DNA of 64,000 bases from Nocardioides sp. Root682. GTDB lineage: Bacteria > Actinomycetota > Actinomycetes > Propionibacteriales > Nocardioidaceae. The notes under the pieces were generated by a model that was given only the letters and a program-made list of their open reading frames with translations, had not been told where the DNA came from and ran no database searches. Shown here in pieces: positions 50,801-57,302 of the stretch (positions are counted from its first letter, which is position 1; every line of letters begins with the position of its first letter). The stretch is from NCBI RefSeq assembly GCF_001427795.1, contig NZ_LMHJ01000001.1, positions 2,505,664-2,569,663 of the forward strand, written 5' to 3'. The position numbers and the translations under genes are program-made.

Positions 50801-51518
50801 GCTCGGGGTCCAGGCGGCGGAGATCTACGTGGCCAAGGCAACGGCGCACAGCGAGTTCGGCAAGACGCTGGTCTGCAGCGGTGCGGCGACCCGCTCGGTG
50901 AGCGGTCACGCCTACACCGCACGCGTCTACACCGGTCCGCTGCTCGCCGACCTGCTCCAGGGCTACGTGCAGATCTCGCCCCTGGGTGGCTCGGAGAGCG
51001 AGCACGTCGCTGCGGTGGCGCTGCCGGCCGGTGGCGGAATCGTCGGTGCGAAGGTGGCCGACAGCTCCAGCTCCGGCTCGTTCAACTCGTCGGCGGCCAC
51101 GTCGACCAGCTGGGCCGAGGTCGCAGGCGACGGGACGAAACCGGTCTGTGTGCTGGGCTGCACCGTGACGGCGACTGCGGTGAGATCGCAGGCCAGCTCG
51201 AACGCCACGGCGAGCGGGTCGACCTCTACCTCCGCAGGGACGTCCCTGGCCAACCTGAAGGTGGGTCCGCTACCCATCGCCGCGAACGTGGCACCCAACA
51301 CCACGCTTGTCGTGCCAGGCATCGGGTTCATCATCCTCAACGAGCAGTTCTGCGACGGCGGTGGCGCCGCCAACGGCAGCTGCTCGGCGGCCGGCCACAC
51401 CGGGATCACGGTCCGCGCCCTGCGGGTCGTCGTGACCGTGGCCAACAACATCCTCGGCCTGACCCCGGGCATCGAGGTCGTCGTCGCCGAGGCGCACGCG
51501 GACACCACCTACCAGTAG
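44808..51518 (+). CDS. giant secreted multi-repeat (DUF11-like) protein with choice-of-anchor P-like C-terminus
   Basis: 2,236 codons. Signal peptide (RALRLLLAGAISAAGLTAVVAPPAVA), an N-terminal beta-rich domain (about 30-270), then twelve DUF11-like repeats of 122-138 residues. They start near nt 45624, 46038, 46404, 46794, 47169, 47568, 47952, 48324, 48717, 49085, 49455 and 49824; each begins F[TS][VI]xK...TPGQxVTYT[IL]TVKN.G and most hold four Cys, one pair around LxCTT and one in CxxGxYPV...VCV, suggesting disulfides. The C-terminal 500 residues carry two halves resembling choice-of-anchor P domains (VCLVPVAGLCTVQTG, VCVLGCTVTATAV). No LPXTG, no transmembrane anchor. Probable surface or matrix adhesive protein. 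I chose ATG 44808 (GGGGG 8 nt upstream) over 44793. Confidence 0.9.
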   Translation: MRALRLLLAGAISAAGLTAVVAPPAVAANATVSGFSQCSNGTGTALTCAGGWINGAIQSSNSHFNEDQVVPQRAVLSLPADNAEHSLTFTYQDRKGSVHAYDSLATWNKTVSAADPCQSLSASLCSAAPSTMPMATDPALNIPPAAATLSTAVAAHQLPAADRLWTLYGGVLTSDAVISHSSPAAGDDLVTVTVRFRNATPAVARDVVLLFGGHLAVGGPNTLPRAWGQNLGASSVSGGPYAFKLEQIDGGSTGATANTIQASATGPVPPPAFTITKTASPTTATPGQTVNYTVTVKNSGGQAGSTTFTDDHADTVTPSAVTSTPSGGTCVAVTTGNKVLNCTTSSIAAGSSQVFIYSAVMPGSFTSGAGSGGCGSGLYPVANTATLTGANPAVGALPATATVCVNASPQFTVTKVASNLLPSVGQTITYTITVKNTGTASGSTTFTDDYDNRLDPAAPGGCSKAGGVLTCTTNQLAPNATQDFSYSVVLPGSFDGSDHTGCAADRYPVKNTASIGTTSTSVVTVCVLAAVKFTVTKVADDLTATPGQLIQYTITVKNEGTAAGSTTFTDNFDDRLSPSSATSVPTGNNCSPTTTGDKVFTCTTGTIAAGQSQTFTYTAAMPTTFSGSTGACGTGSYPIVNNVTLANNQTNGVTVCVGAGPNFTITKDVDDNTPEPGQTVTYTLKVKNTGSAEGSTSVTDTYDPRMQVNLATGCYAYGSTDSFTCGIGNMLPGATVTITYTAVVPSSFGPTSGGEPCAVGSYPIKNTATVLNGPSDSETLCVAAAPNLSVTKTVNDTTGVPNQVLTYTITVRNTGTAAGTTSFVDNFDDRLSPTNITRTPNTGSCTVVGTTAKTLNCSTGVIPAGEQQVFTYQVTLPATYDTENGEGSCDPGTYLVANRVNLGNGLGSAGVDVCVTAAPHFLVEKSIDKSNPAPGETVTYTIKVTNDGTSSGATTWSDDYDNRLSPGSATSTPAGNNCTPAAGAFTACQTGVIKALGQQTFSYSAKIPDTFSGSTGGCAPGTFEIYNKVVLGSGAQDDVSLCVTAAPDFDVTKSVDDTDVAPGDTVTYTLTVENNGTSSGSTTIVDDYDNRLDPSTPGGCTKGGGKLTCTTGTILAGGNQVFTYTAVIPTSFTGEDGAGDCDPGEFQIVNSVTVSGTTAADSVELCVPAAPDFSVVKTVNDTTVGAGELVTYTVTVKNIGKAPGSTTFVDNFDDRLAPSSAVSTPAGNDCAPTVSEGNELFDCDTASLDPGQSQKFVYSAVMPDAFTNEDATCAGGGFAVVNKVSVDSDTSDEVTICVAAAPKFTITKSPSSSTAMPGGSVGYDITVKNIGTAEGSTTFTDQAEATITSTPEGCDLVTAHSLSCTTESLEAGESQLFEYDATVPATYTGEPDVEDCDPPAYPVRNRARLANGDVADAVVCVGAAPDFTVEKTVDDATGVPGQTVHYTLTVTNNGAAAGATTLVDDYDNRLTPTVPGGCTAANGLLTCTTGVLLSGGQQQFKYDAVLPATYSGTSGVAPCQTGEYPVVNSVRIDGELVAEKTVCVAAAPKFTVDKSADDVTATPGQVITYKVTVKNTGSVAGSTTFTDDYDSRLSPSVPSECTAAGGVLTCETPVIQPGTEAVITYTAAMPASFTGPSGLGDCATGSFPVANGVLMANGTNDAVTVCVAAASKITLKKTSSVDNRPNGDQVLTYTISWVNNGPAEALQVVLTDAIPAGTQYVSCTDGCSVAGSPATATWNLAPIAPLGGSGSVTLVVKLVSNQVCTVPNTAKIKVGAEPVISSNPVSDNVTPQPDPSTGKSNGAAIGVQVKTSGILTLITGLANAVISNNSTVAISNASSSQTGLGGPTTNSDSLLSLSLGGLLTAGVVSTTSSSSVTAAPAEARQTTTAEVAGVCLVPVAGLCTVQTGTVRAVASTSANGYYATATSTGSTIQDLKIAGLATPVDLNQTTTIPLNPLVFGKNSYVAINERTSSTGLSGGKYVADQSVAMIHVKITGLLLGVQAAEIYVAKATAHSEFGKTLVCSGAATRSVSGHAYTARVYTGPLLADLLQGYVQISPLGGSESEHVAAVALPAGGGIVGAKVADSSSSGSFNSSAATSTSWAEVAGDGTKPVCVLGCTVTATAVRSQASSNATASGSTSTSAGTSLANLKVGPLPIAANVAPNTTLVVPGIGFIILNEQFCDGGGAANGSCSAAGHTGITVRALRVVVTVANNILGLTPGIEVVVAEAHADTTYQ
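45624..50190 (+). repeat. twelve tandem DUF11-like protein repeats (366-414 bp units)
   Basis: Unit spacing of 414, 366, 390, 375, 399, 384, 372, 393, 368, 370 and 369 bp. Copies are diverged in DNA but keep the shared protein motif, so this is an old expansion rather than a recent slippage product. Confidence 0.85.
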
Positions 51519-51539
51519 GTGATCCCAGTACGTGGTGAG

Positions 51540-51569
51540 GAGCGGCCGTACCTGGGGGGACGGCCGCTC
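51540..51569 (+). terminator. terminator-like hairpin after the giant gene
   Basis: GAGCGGCCGT and its complement form a perfect 10-bp stem (51540-51549, 51560-51569) with a 10-nt loop, 22 bp after the stop codon. No T run. Confidence 0.55.
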
Positions 51570-51658
51570 GGAACGGGTTGAGCCAGGTGCCCACGTGGTA
51601 CGTCACTCCGCGCCTGTCGTCTCGTTGAGCGCACGTGGCCGGCAGCAAGGATTCCCCC

Positions 51659-52480
51659 GTGGGCAAGAGCCGACTGCTGAAGGCGCCGCGAGCCGACCTC
51701 AGCGGGCGTGATCCGGTCTTCATCCGGCGGATGCTGCCGCGGCTGTGGCTGGTGGCCAGCGTGTGGTTCCGGGCCGACGTCGAGGGACTCGAGAAGGTGC
51801 CTGACGAGCCGGTGCTGTTCGTCGGCAACCACAGCGGTGGCGCGGGCGTGCCGGACACCTTCGTCTTCCTGCTCGCCTACAACACGTACATGACCGTCGA
51901 GGGCCGACCGCTGTTCTCGCTCGGGCACGAGATGGTCACGTCCCTGCCCGGCGTCGGTGCCTTCGCCCGCAAGTTCGGCGTCGTCACCGCCAGCCCGCGC
52001 GCCGCGGCCGACGTGTTCGCCCAGGACGGGTCGGTGCTGGTCTATCCCGGCGGGGACGTCGAGGCGCTGCGCCCGTGGCGCGACCGCCACAAGATCGTTT
52101 TCGACGGACGCAAGGGCTTCCTGCGCCTGGCACACGAGAACGGCGTGAAGATCGTGCCGGTCGTCGCGACCGGCGGCCAGGACACCTTCTTCGTGCTGAA
52201 CGACGGCCGCAAGACCGCCAAGCTGCTGCGCTTCGACAAGCTGCTGCGGGTCAAGACACTGCCGATCTCGTTCAGCATCCCGTGGGGCTTCCTGCCCGGC
52301 GACCTGCCGCACGTGCCGCTGCCCGCCAAGATCCGGATCCAGGTGCTCGACCCGATCGACCTCACCGAGCGGTTCGGCGACCAGCCCGACTGGGACGACG
52401 CGTACGACTACGTCACCAGCGTGATGCAGGCCGGGCTCTCGACCCTGGCCGCCAAGACCGTCCTCCCGGTGCTCGGATGA
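51659..52480 (+). CDS. PlsC-like acyltransferase
   Basis: 273 residues from the GTG at 51659 (AAGGA 7 nt upstream); a GTG at 51635 would add eight residues without a ribosome-binding site. Lysophospholipid acyltransferase-type fold: VLFVGNHSGGAGVPDTF (the HX4D-like first block as NHSGG), SLPGVGAFARKFGVVTAS, VLVYPGGDVEALRP (third block) and VKIVPVVATGGQDTFF. Transfers acyl chains to a lipid or glycerol acceptor at the membrane. The SRPBCC gene starts 5 nt after its stop. Confidence 0.9.
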   Translation: MGKSRLLKAPRADLSGRDPVFIRRMLPRLWLVASVWFRADVEGLEKVPDEPVLFVGNHSGGAGVPDTFVFLLAYNTYMTVEGRPLFSLGHEMVTSLPGVGAFARKFGVVTASPRAAADVFAQDGSVLVYPGGDVEALRPWRDRHKIVFDGRKGFLRLAHENGVKIVPVVATGGQDTFFVLNDGRKTAKLLRFDKLLRVKTLPISFSIPWGFLPGDLPHVPLPAKIRIQVLDPIDLTERFGDQPDWDDAYDYVTSVMQAGLSTLAAKTVLPVLG

Positions 52481-52484
52481 TCCG

Positions 52485-52931
52485 ATGAGCTCCACGGCCA
52501 CGGTCGCCGCCGTCGTCCGGCGGCCGCGCGACGAGGTCTCGGCCTTCGCCACCGACCCTGCTCGGGTGCTGCCGCTGATCAGCGGGTTCGGCCGGTTCCG
52601 GTTCATCGGGCCGCTGGACGAGCCGGAGCACGAGGAGTGGGAGGCGTTCCTCGACGTCGGCACCCTCCACATCGGGGGCGCCGTCGACGTCGACCGGACC
52701 GCCGACCACCACCTCGCCTGGACCGCCCTGCGGGGTACCCGGCACACGTTCGACCTGACCGTCGAACCGGACGGCCCCGACAGCTCGCTCGTCACGATGA
52801 CGATGACCATCAGCCTGTCCGGCCTGGTGATGTCGCGGATCGCCGAGCAGTTCGCCCGCGGCATCATGGGCCGGCACCTCGACGCCGCCCTGCAGCAGCT
52901 GCGGCACCACCTGGAGTGGGAGCAGGGCTGA
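52485..52931 (+). CDS. SRPBCC family protein
   Basis: 148 residues with START/SRPBCC pattern: an initial beta strand (TVAAVVRRPRDEVSAFATDPARVLPL, in parts), RFRFIGPLDEPEHEEWEAFL, HTFDLTVEPDGPDSSLVTMTMTI, and a long C-terminal helix (RHLDAALQQLRHHLEWEQG). Translated 5 nt after the acyltransferase stop, so one transcript; together they suggest lipid metabolism. Confidence 0.84.
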   Translation: MSSTATVAAVVRRPRDEVSAFATDPARVLPLISGFGRFRFIGPLDEPEHEEWEAFLDVGTLHIGGAVDVDRTADHHLAWTALRGTRHTFDLTVEPDGPDSSLVTMTMTISLSGLVMSRIAEQFARGIMGRHLDAALQQLRHHLEWEQG

Positions 52932-52962
52932 GTTGACGCGTGGGGTCGACCCGCGGGGTCCC

Positions 52963-53592
52963 TCAGGCGCTGGCTTCCCAGACGAATCCGTCCGGGTCGC
53001 TGAACGGACCCGCGGAGCCCGCGAGCACGATCCGGTGGGAGCCGGAGCCCTCCTCGGGCACGCCCACGTCCTTCGCCAGGGCGCGGCGGCCGTAGAGCGC
53101 GAGCTTCAGCGGGCCGGAGCCGGCGTCGAACTCGACGTACTTGCGGCCGTAGCTCTTCGCGACCGTCAGGCCGCGCTCGACGTAGAACCGCTTGGTCGCG
53201 GCGACGTCGGTCGCGCCGAGCAGGAGCACCAGGTCGTCGTACTCCTTCGACGTGGGGGCGGTGTCCTTCTTGTTCGACGTGGCGACCTTCCAGATCGTCC
53301 CGTCGGGAGCCTGTACGACGCCGCCGTACCCCCAGAACGACTTGGCGACCGGCTTCAGGACAGTCGCGCCAGCGGCCACCGCGGCGTCGATGAGGGCGTT
53401 GACGTTGGCCGGCTGGGCCACCGTGAGGGAGAGGGAGAAGCCACGGAAGCCGCTCGTGGCAGCGTCGGTGGCGCGGAAGTCGATCTGCGAGTCGAAGCCG
53501 AACGCGTCGGCGTAGAAGGCCCGTGCGGCGGCCGGGTCGGCCACCTCGAGGGTGAGGGCGGACAGTGTGGTCTGGGTGTCGGTGGTGTTCAT
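52963..53592 (-). CDS. VOC superfamily (glyoxalase-like) protein, two-domain
   Basis: 209 residues with two VOC modules: LTLEVADPAAARAFYADAFGF near residue 14 with VVQAPDGTIWKVA, and VLLLGATDVAATKRFYVERGL near 122 with GPFSDPDGFVWEASA. Usually metal-dependent lyases or dioxygenases; metal ligands are not certain (no clear H/E pair in the first module). Divergent from the MDR gene with a palindrome between them. Confidence 0.87.
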   Translation of the reverse strand: MNTTDTQTTLSALTLEVADPAAARAFYADAFGFDSQIDFRATDAATSGFRGFSLSLTVAQPANVNALIDAAVAAGATVLKPVAKSFWGYGGVVQAPDGTIWKVATSNKKDTAPTSKEYDDLVLLLGATDVAATKRFYVERGLTVAKSYGRKYVEFDAGSGPLKLALYGRRALAKDVGVPEEGSGSHRIVLAGSAGPFSDPDGFVWEASA

Positions 53593-53630
53593 GTCCTCGA
53601 CGTTAGGTCCGGCGCCACCGGTCCTGCTTC

Positions 53631-53655
53631 TCGATTCCTGACCGGCTGGAATCGA
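53631..53655. promoter_or_regulatory. inverted repeat TCGATTCC-N9-GGAATCGA between divergent VOC and MDR genes
   Basis: Perfect 8-bp arms in the 89-bp divergent promoter region; a likely shared operator. The binding protein is unknown. Confidence 0.5.
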
Positions 53656-53681
53656 AACGCGTCGGCGTGGGTTCTCCTCCC

Positions 53682-54680
53682 ATGACGACGGAGCAGCCGA
53701 CCGGCACGATGCGCGCAGTGGTCCTCGACGCGGCGCCCGCTCCGCCCGAGGGCCTGATCATTCGTGAGCTGCCGATCCCGCAGCCCGCGGCGGGCGAGGT
53801 GCTGATCCGGGTCCGCGCCTTCGGCCTGAACCGCTCCGAGCTGCACACCCGGATCGGGCTGGCCCACGGCGTCACCTTCCCTCGCGTCCTCGGCATCGAG
53901 GCGACCGGCGAGGTCGCCGCCTGTCCCGGAGGAGAGCTCGCCGTCGGCCAGCAGGTGGTGGCGATGATGGGCGGGATGGGGCGCACGTTCGACGGTGGCT
54001 ACGCGGAGTGGGTCGTCGTCCAGGTCCAGAACACGATCGCGATCGACACCGGTCTCGACTGGGCGACGGTCGGCGCGATCCCCGAGATGCTGCAGACCGC
54101 GCACGGTTCGCTCACCATCGGCCTCGACGCGCAGCCGGGCGAGACCCTCCTGGTCCGCGGCGGTACGTCGTCCGTGGGCCAGGCCGCGACGATCCTGGCC
54201 AAGCAGCGCGGAATGACGGTGGTCACCACGACGCGATCGCCCGCGCGGGCACAGCTGCTGCTCGACCTCGGCGCCGACCACGTCGTCATCGACAACGGCA
54301 CCATCGCCGACGAGGTCCGCGCACTCTTTCCCGACGGGGTCGACCGGGCGCTGGAGCTGGTGGGTGCGCCGACCCTGCTCGACACCCTCGCCACCGTCCG
54401 GGTGCACGGCGTCGCCTGCATGACCGGGATGCTGTCGAACTCGTGGACGCTGCCGGACTTCTACCCGACCGGTGACCTGCCGCGGGGCGTGTGGCTCGCG
54501 GGTTATTCCGGCGGCGCGGGTGACCTGCCTGCCGCCGTACTGCAGGGCTATCTCGACGATGCCGCGGCCGGGCGGGTCCACGTGCCGATCGGCCACGTCT
54601 ACGCGTTCGACGAGATCGTGCAGGCCCACCGGGACCTGGAGGACGGGACCTACGCGGGCAAGCTCGTCGTCCTCACCTGA
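53682..54680 (+). CDS. zinc-independent MDR oxidoreductase (quinone reductase-like)
   Basis: 332 residues of the medium-chain dehydrogenase/reductase fold: AFGLNRSELHTRIGL near residue 50, GGYAEWVVV near 105, the NAD(P) motif LVRGGTSSVGQAATILAKQ near 155, and YAFDEIVQAHRDLEDGTYAGKLVV at the C-terminus. Catalytic zinc ligands are absent, as in quinone oxidoreductases. ATG 53682; an ATG at 53709 (MRAVVLDA) also fits. Substrate unknown. Confidence 0.89.
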   Translation: MTTEQPTGTMRAVVLDAAPAPPEGLIIRELPIPQPAAGEVLIRVRAFGLNRSELHTRIGLAHGVTFPRVLGIEATGEVAACPGGELAVGQQVVAMMGGMGRTFDGGYAEWVVVQVQNTIAIDTGLDWATVGAIPEMLQTAHGSLTIGLDAQPGETLLVRGGTSSVGQAATILAKQRGMTVVTTTRSPARAQLLLDLGADHVVIDNGTIADEVRALFPDGVDRALELVGAPTLLDTLATVRVHGVACMTGMLSNSWTLPDFYPTGDLPRGVWLAGYSGGAGDLPAAVLQGYLDDAAAGRVHVPIGHVYAFDEIVQAHRDLEDGTYAGKLVVLT

Positions 54681-54705
54681 CCTCTGACCGCCTGCCGCGA
54701 GCCCG

Positions 54706-55683
54706 TCAGGGGCGCAGCAGGACCTTGCCCTTGCGGCCCGGCTCGCCGTTCGCGGCGGCCGCGGCCCTGACCTCGTCGAACGAGTAGATCGTGTCGACCG
54801 GCAGGGTCAGCGCGCCCGAGGCGATCCGCTCGATGAGCTCGCCGAACAGCGCGCGGCGCTGCTCGGCGGGCATGGTCTGGCTGACCGTGCTGCCCCAGAA
54901 TCCCTTCACGGTGGCCTGCTTGAAGATCAGGTCGCCGGACGACAGCTCCATGGTCGGCGACTGCATCGCGCCGAACACGACGAGCGTCCCGTTCTCCGCG
55001 AGCAGGGAGAGGACCTCACCGCTGGCAGGTCCGCCGACCGAGTCGACGCCGGCCTTGATCGGCGCGCCGCCGGTCAGCGCGCGCACCTGGTCGGCCCAGC
55101 CCTCGGTGTCGGTGGCGACCACGTTGGTGATGCCCTGGTCGGCGAGCTCCTCGACGCCGGCCGCCCGGCGCACGAGCCCGACGACATGGATGCCGCGGGC
55201 GGCACCGAGCTGGGCGACCATCCGGCCGACCGCTCCGTTGGCGGCGTTCTGGACCAGCCAGTCACCAGGGGCGAGCTCGAGCGACTCGAGCAGGCTGATC
55301 GCGCTGAACGGCATGGAGACCAGCTGGGCGGCAACCTCGTCCGGGATCGCGTCGGCGACCGGGATCAGGCCGCCCGCCTTGGCGATGAACAGCTCCGACC
55401 ACGCGCCGAAGGTGCCGCCGCTCGCGACCCGCTGTCCGACCTGGAACCTGTCGACACCCTCACCGACGGCGTCGATGACGCCGACCGCCTCGGTGCCGGC
55501 CCGCGCCGGGAGCTCGGGCTTGAAGCCGTAGGAGCCACGGATCGTCCAGAGGTCGTGGTTGTGGATCGCGGCCAGCAGGGTCCGCACCCGCACCTCGCCG
55601 GGACCCGGCTCGGGCACCTCCACGTCCTCGACGCCGAGGACCTCCGCAGGATTGCCGAACTCGTGGTGGATGACAGCGCGCAT
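54706..55683 (-). CDS. MDR oxidoreductase (enoyl/quinone reductase-like)
   Basis: 325 residues: VIHHEFGNPAEVLGVEDVEVPEPGPGEVRV near the start (in parts), AAIHNHDLWTIRGSYG, VQNAANGAVGRMVAQLG near residue 140 (cofactor motif), and TIYSFDEVRAAAAANGEPGRKGKVLL. No zinc ligands. ATG 55683 is preferred; the frame extends to 55725. Ends close to the convergent MDR gene (26-bp gap); the ACS operon lies upstream on the same strand. Confidence 0.89.
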   Translation of the reverse strand: MRAVIHHEFGNPAEVLGVEDVEVPEPGPGEVRVRTLLAAIHNHDLWTIRGSYGFKPELPARAGTEAVGVIDAVGEGVDRFQVGQRVASGGTFGAWSELFIAKAGGLIPVADAIPDEVAAQLVSMPFSAISLLESLELAPGDWLVQNAANGAVGRMVAQLGAARGIHVVGLVRRAAGVEELADQGITNVVATDTEGWADQVRALTGGAPIKAGVDSVGGPASGEVLSLLAENGTLVVFGAMQSPTMELSSGDLIFKQATVKGFWGSTVSQTMPAEQRRALFGELIERIASGALTLPVDTIYSFDEVRAAAAANGEPGRKGKVLLRP

Positions 55684-55726
55684 GGAGCCATTGCAGCACG
55701 CAGGGAAAGGCTCAGTCACTGGCACG

Positions 55727-57301
55727 TCACTTGGCCGCGAGCTGTGCCTTGATCTCCGTCTTCAGCACCTTGCCGACCCGGGACCGCGGCAGGTCCGGCC
55801 ACACCTCCACCTGCTTCGGCGTCTTCACGCTGCCGATGCGCGACTTCACGAACGCCTGCACCTCCGCGACGTCGACGTCCTCGCCGGGACGGAGCTGGAG
55901 CACGGCGGTCAGCCGCTCGCCCCACTTCTCGTCCGGCAGGCCGATCACCGCGCAGTCCGCGATCGCCTCGTGCGCCATCAGTGCCTGCTCCACCTCGGTC
56001 GAGTAGACGTTGAACCCGCCCGTGATGACCATGTCCTTGGCGCGGTCGACGATGAAGAGGAATCCCTCGTCGTCCGGCTCGTTGCTGAGGTAGCCGATGT
56101 CGCCGGTGTGGTGCCAGCCGTGCGCTGACGCCTCGGCGGTGGCCTCGGGGTTCTTGTAGTAGCCCCGCATCACCAGCGAGCTGCGCACGACGATCTCCCC
56201 GCGTTCGCCCCGTTCGAGCAGGCGGCCCTGCTCGTCCATGATGGAGACCGTCACCAGCGGGGCCGGCCGCCCTGCTGATGACAGCCGTTTGTGAGCGACC
56301 GTCCCGTCGGCGCGGAAGTGGTCGCGTGGCGCCATGGTCGAGATCATCATCGGCGCCTCGGTCTGCCCGAAGAGCTGCGCCATCACCGGGCCGATCCGGG
56401 TCAACGCCTCCTCCAGGCGCCGCGACGACATCGGCGCGGCGCCGTACCAGAAGCACTGCAGGGACGAGAGATCCGTCGACTCGAGCGCCGGGTGGTCGAG
56501 CACCATGTAGATCAGCGTCGGTGGCAGGAAGGTGTGCGTGACGCGATGCTCCGCGACGTGCGCAAGGAAGCCCCCGACGTCGGGTTGGCGCATGACCACG
56601 ATCGAGCCACCCTGCGCCAGGACCGGGAAGCAGAGCACACCGGCGGCGTGGGTCAACGGGGCGAGCGCGAGGTACGTCGGCCGCGCCGGCGCCTCGGGCC
56701 ACGGGTAGCCGATCAGGGTCAGCGCCGTCATCGTCTCGATGTTGGTCCCGGTGAGCATCACGCCCTTCGGGCGACCGGTCGTGCCGCCGGTGCCGACGAT
56801 CAGGGCGAGGTCGTCGTCAGCGGCCGGGGTTTCGAGGCTCGCTGACGCTCGCACCTCAACCACCGGCTCGGTGTCGAGGAACTCCTCCCAGCCCAGCGCC
56901 CACTCGAGGTCCGCGTCGAGGCAGACCAGCGTGGTGACCCGGGGCAGGGCGCCTCGGATCTCGTCGACCAACGGGGCGTACGACGCCTGGAACACCAGGA
57001 CCGAGCACTCGAAGAGGTCGAGCAGGTCGCGGTTCTCGGCGGCCTCGTTGCGCGGGTTGATCGGGCACCACACCGCGCCGGCGAGGCTGATGCCGAACAC
57101 GCAGGTGAACGCGACCGGGTCGTTGGACGCGAGGATCGCGACCTTGTCGCCGGGAGCGACTCCGCGACCCGCGAGGGCGGAGGCGATCCGCCCGGCGAGG
57201 CCACGCACCTCGTCGTACGACCACGTCCGCCCCTCGCAGACCAGGCAGGGTGCGTCGCCTCCCAGCGACGCACCCTTGTCGAGGTGGTCGACCAGCCTCA
57301 C
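55727..57301 (-). CDS. acyl-CoA synthetase (AMP-dependent ligase)
   Basis: 524 residues of the ANL superfamily. P-loop-like GTGGTTGRPKGV near residue 170, APLTHAAGVLCFP, LFGQTEAPM (A5), HTGDIGYL, VDRAKDMVITGGFNVYSTEVE, and C-terminal RSRVGKVLKTEIK with the catalytic Lys. Activates a carboxylic acid with ATP and CoA. GTG 57301 lies 1 nt after the stop of the upstream gene. A stretch near residue 146 (VEVRASASLETP) is encoded by a REP-like element (minus strand 56829-56868). Confidence 0.95.
   Translation of the reverse strand: MRLVDHLDKGASLGGDAPCLVCEGRTWSYDEVRGLAGRIASALAGRGVAPGDKVAILASNDPVAFTCVFGISLAGAVWCPINPRNEAAENRDLLDLFECSVLVFQASYAPLVDEIRGALPRVTTLVCLDADLEWALGWEEFLDTEPVVEVRASASLETPAADDDLALIVGTGGTTGRPKGVMLTGTNIETMTALTLIGYPWPEAPARPTYLALAPLTHAAGVLCFPVLAQGGSIVVMRQPDVGGFLAHVAEHRVTHTFLPPTLIYMVLDHPALESTDLSSLQCFWYGAAPMSSRRLEEALTRIGPVMAQLFGQTEAPMMISTMAPRDHFRADGTVAHKRLSSAGRPAPLVTVSIMDEQGRLLERGERGEIVVRSSLVMRGYYKNPEATAEASAHGWHHTGDIGYLSNEPDDEGFLFIVDRAKDMVITGGFNVYSTEVEQALMAHEAIADCAVIGLPDEKWGERLTAVLQLRPGEDVDVAEVQAFVKSRIGSVKTPKQVEVWPDLPRSRVGKVLKTEIKAQLAAK
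56829..56868. repeat. REP-like element inside the acyl-CoA synthetase gene
   Basis: Starts GGTTTCGAGGCTCGC, ends GCACCTCAACCACCGG; the ends are imperfect complements. It codes for an extra surface-loop segment of the ligase just before the GTGGTTGRPKG motif, so it seems to have inserted in frame. Confidence 0.5.
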
Positions 57302-57302
57302 G

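Noticed and set aside
44844..51005. A 2,053-codon open frame antisense to the giant repeat gene
   Set aside because: It mirrors the GC-rich codon pattern of the sense gene (repetitive R/G/V-rich sequence, no motifs, no initiation site). The sense protein has a signal peptide and clear repeats.
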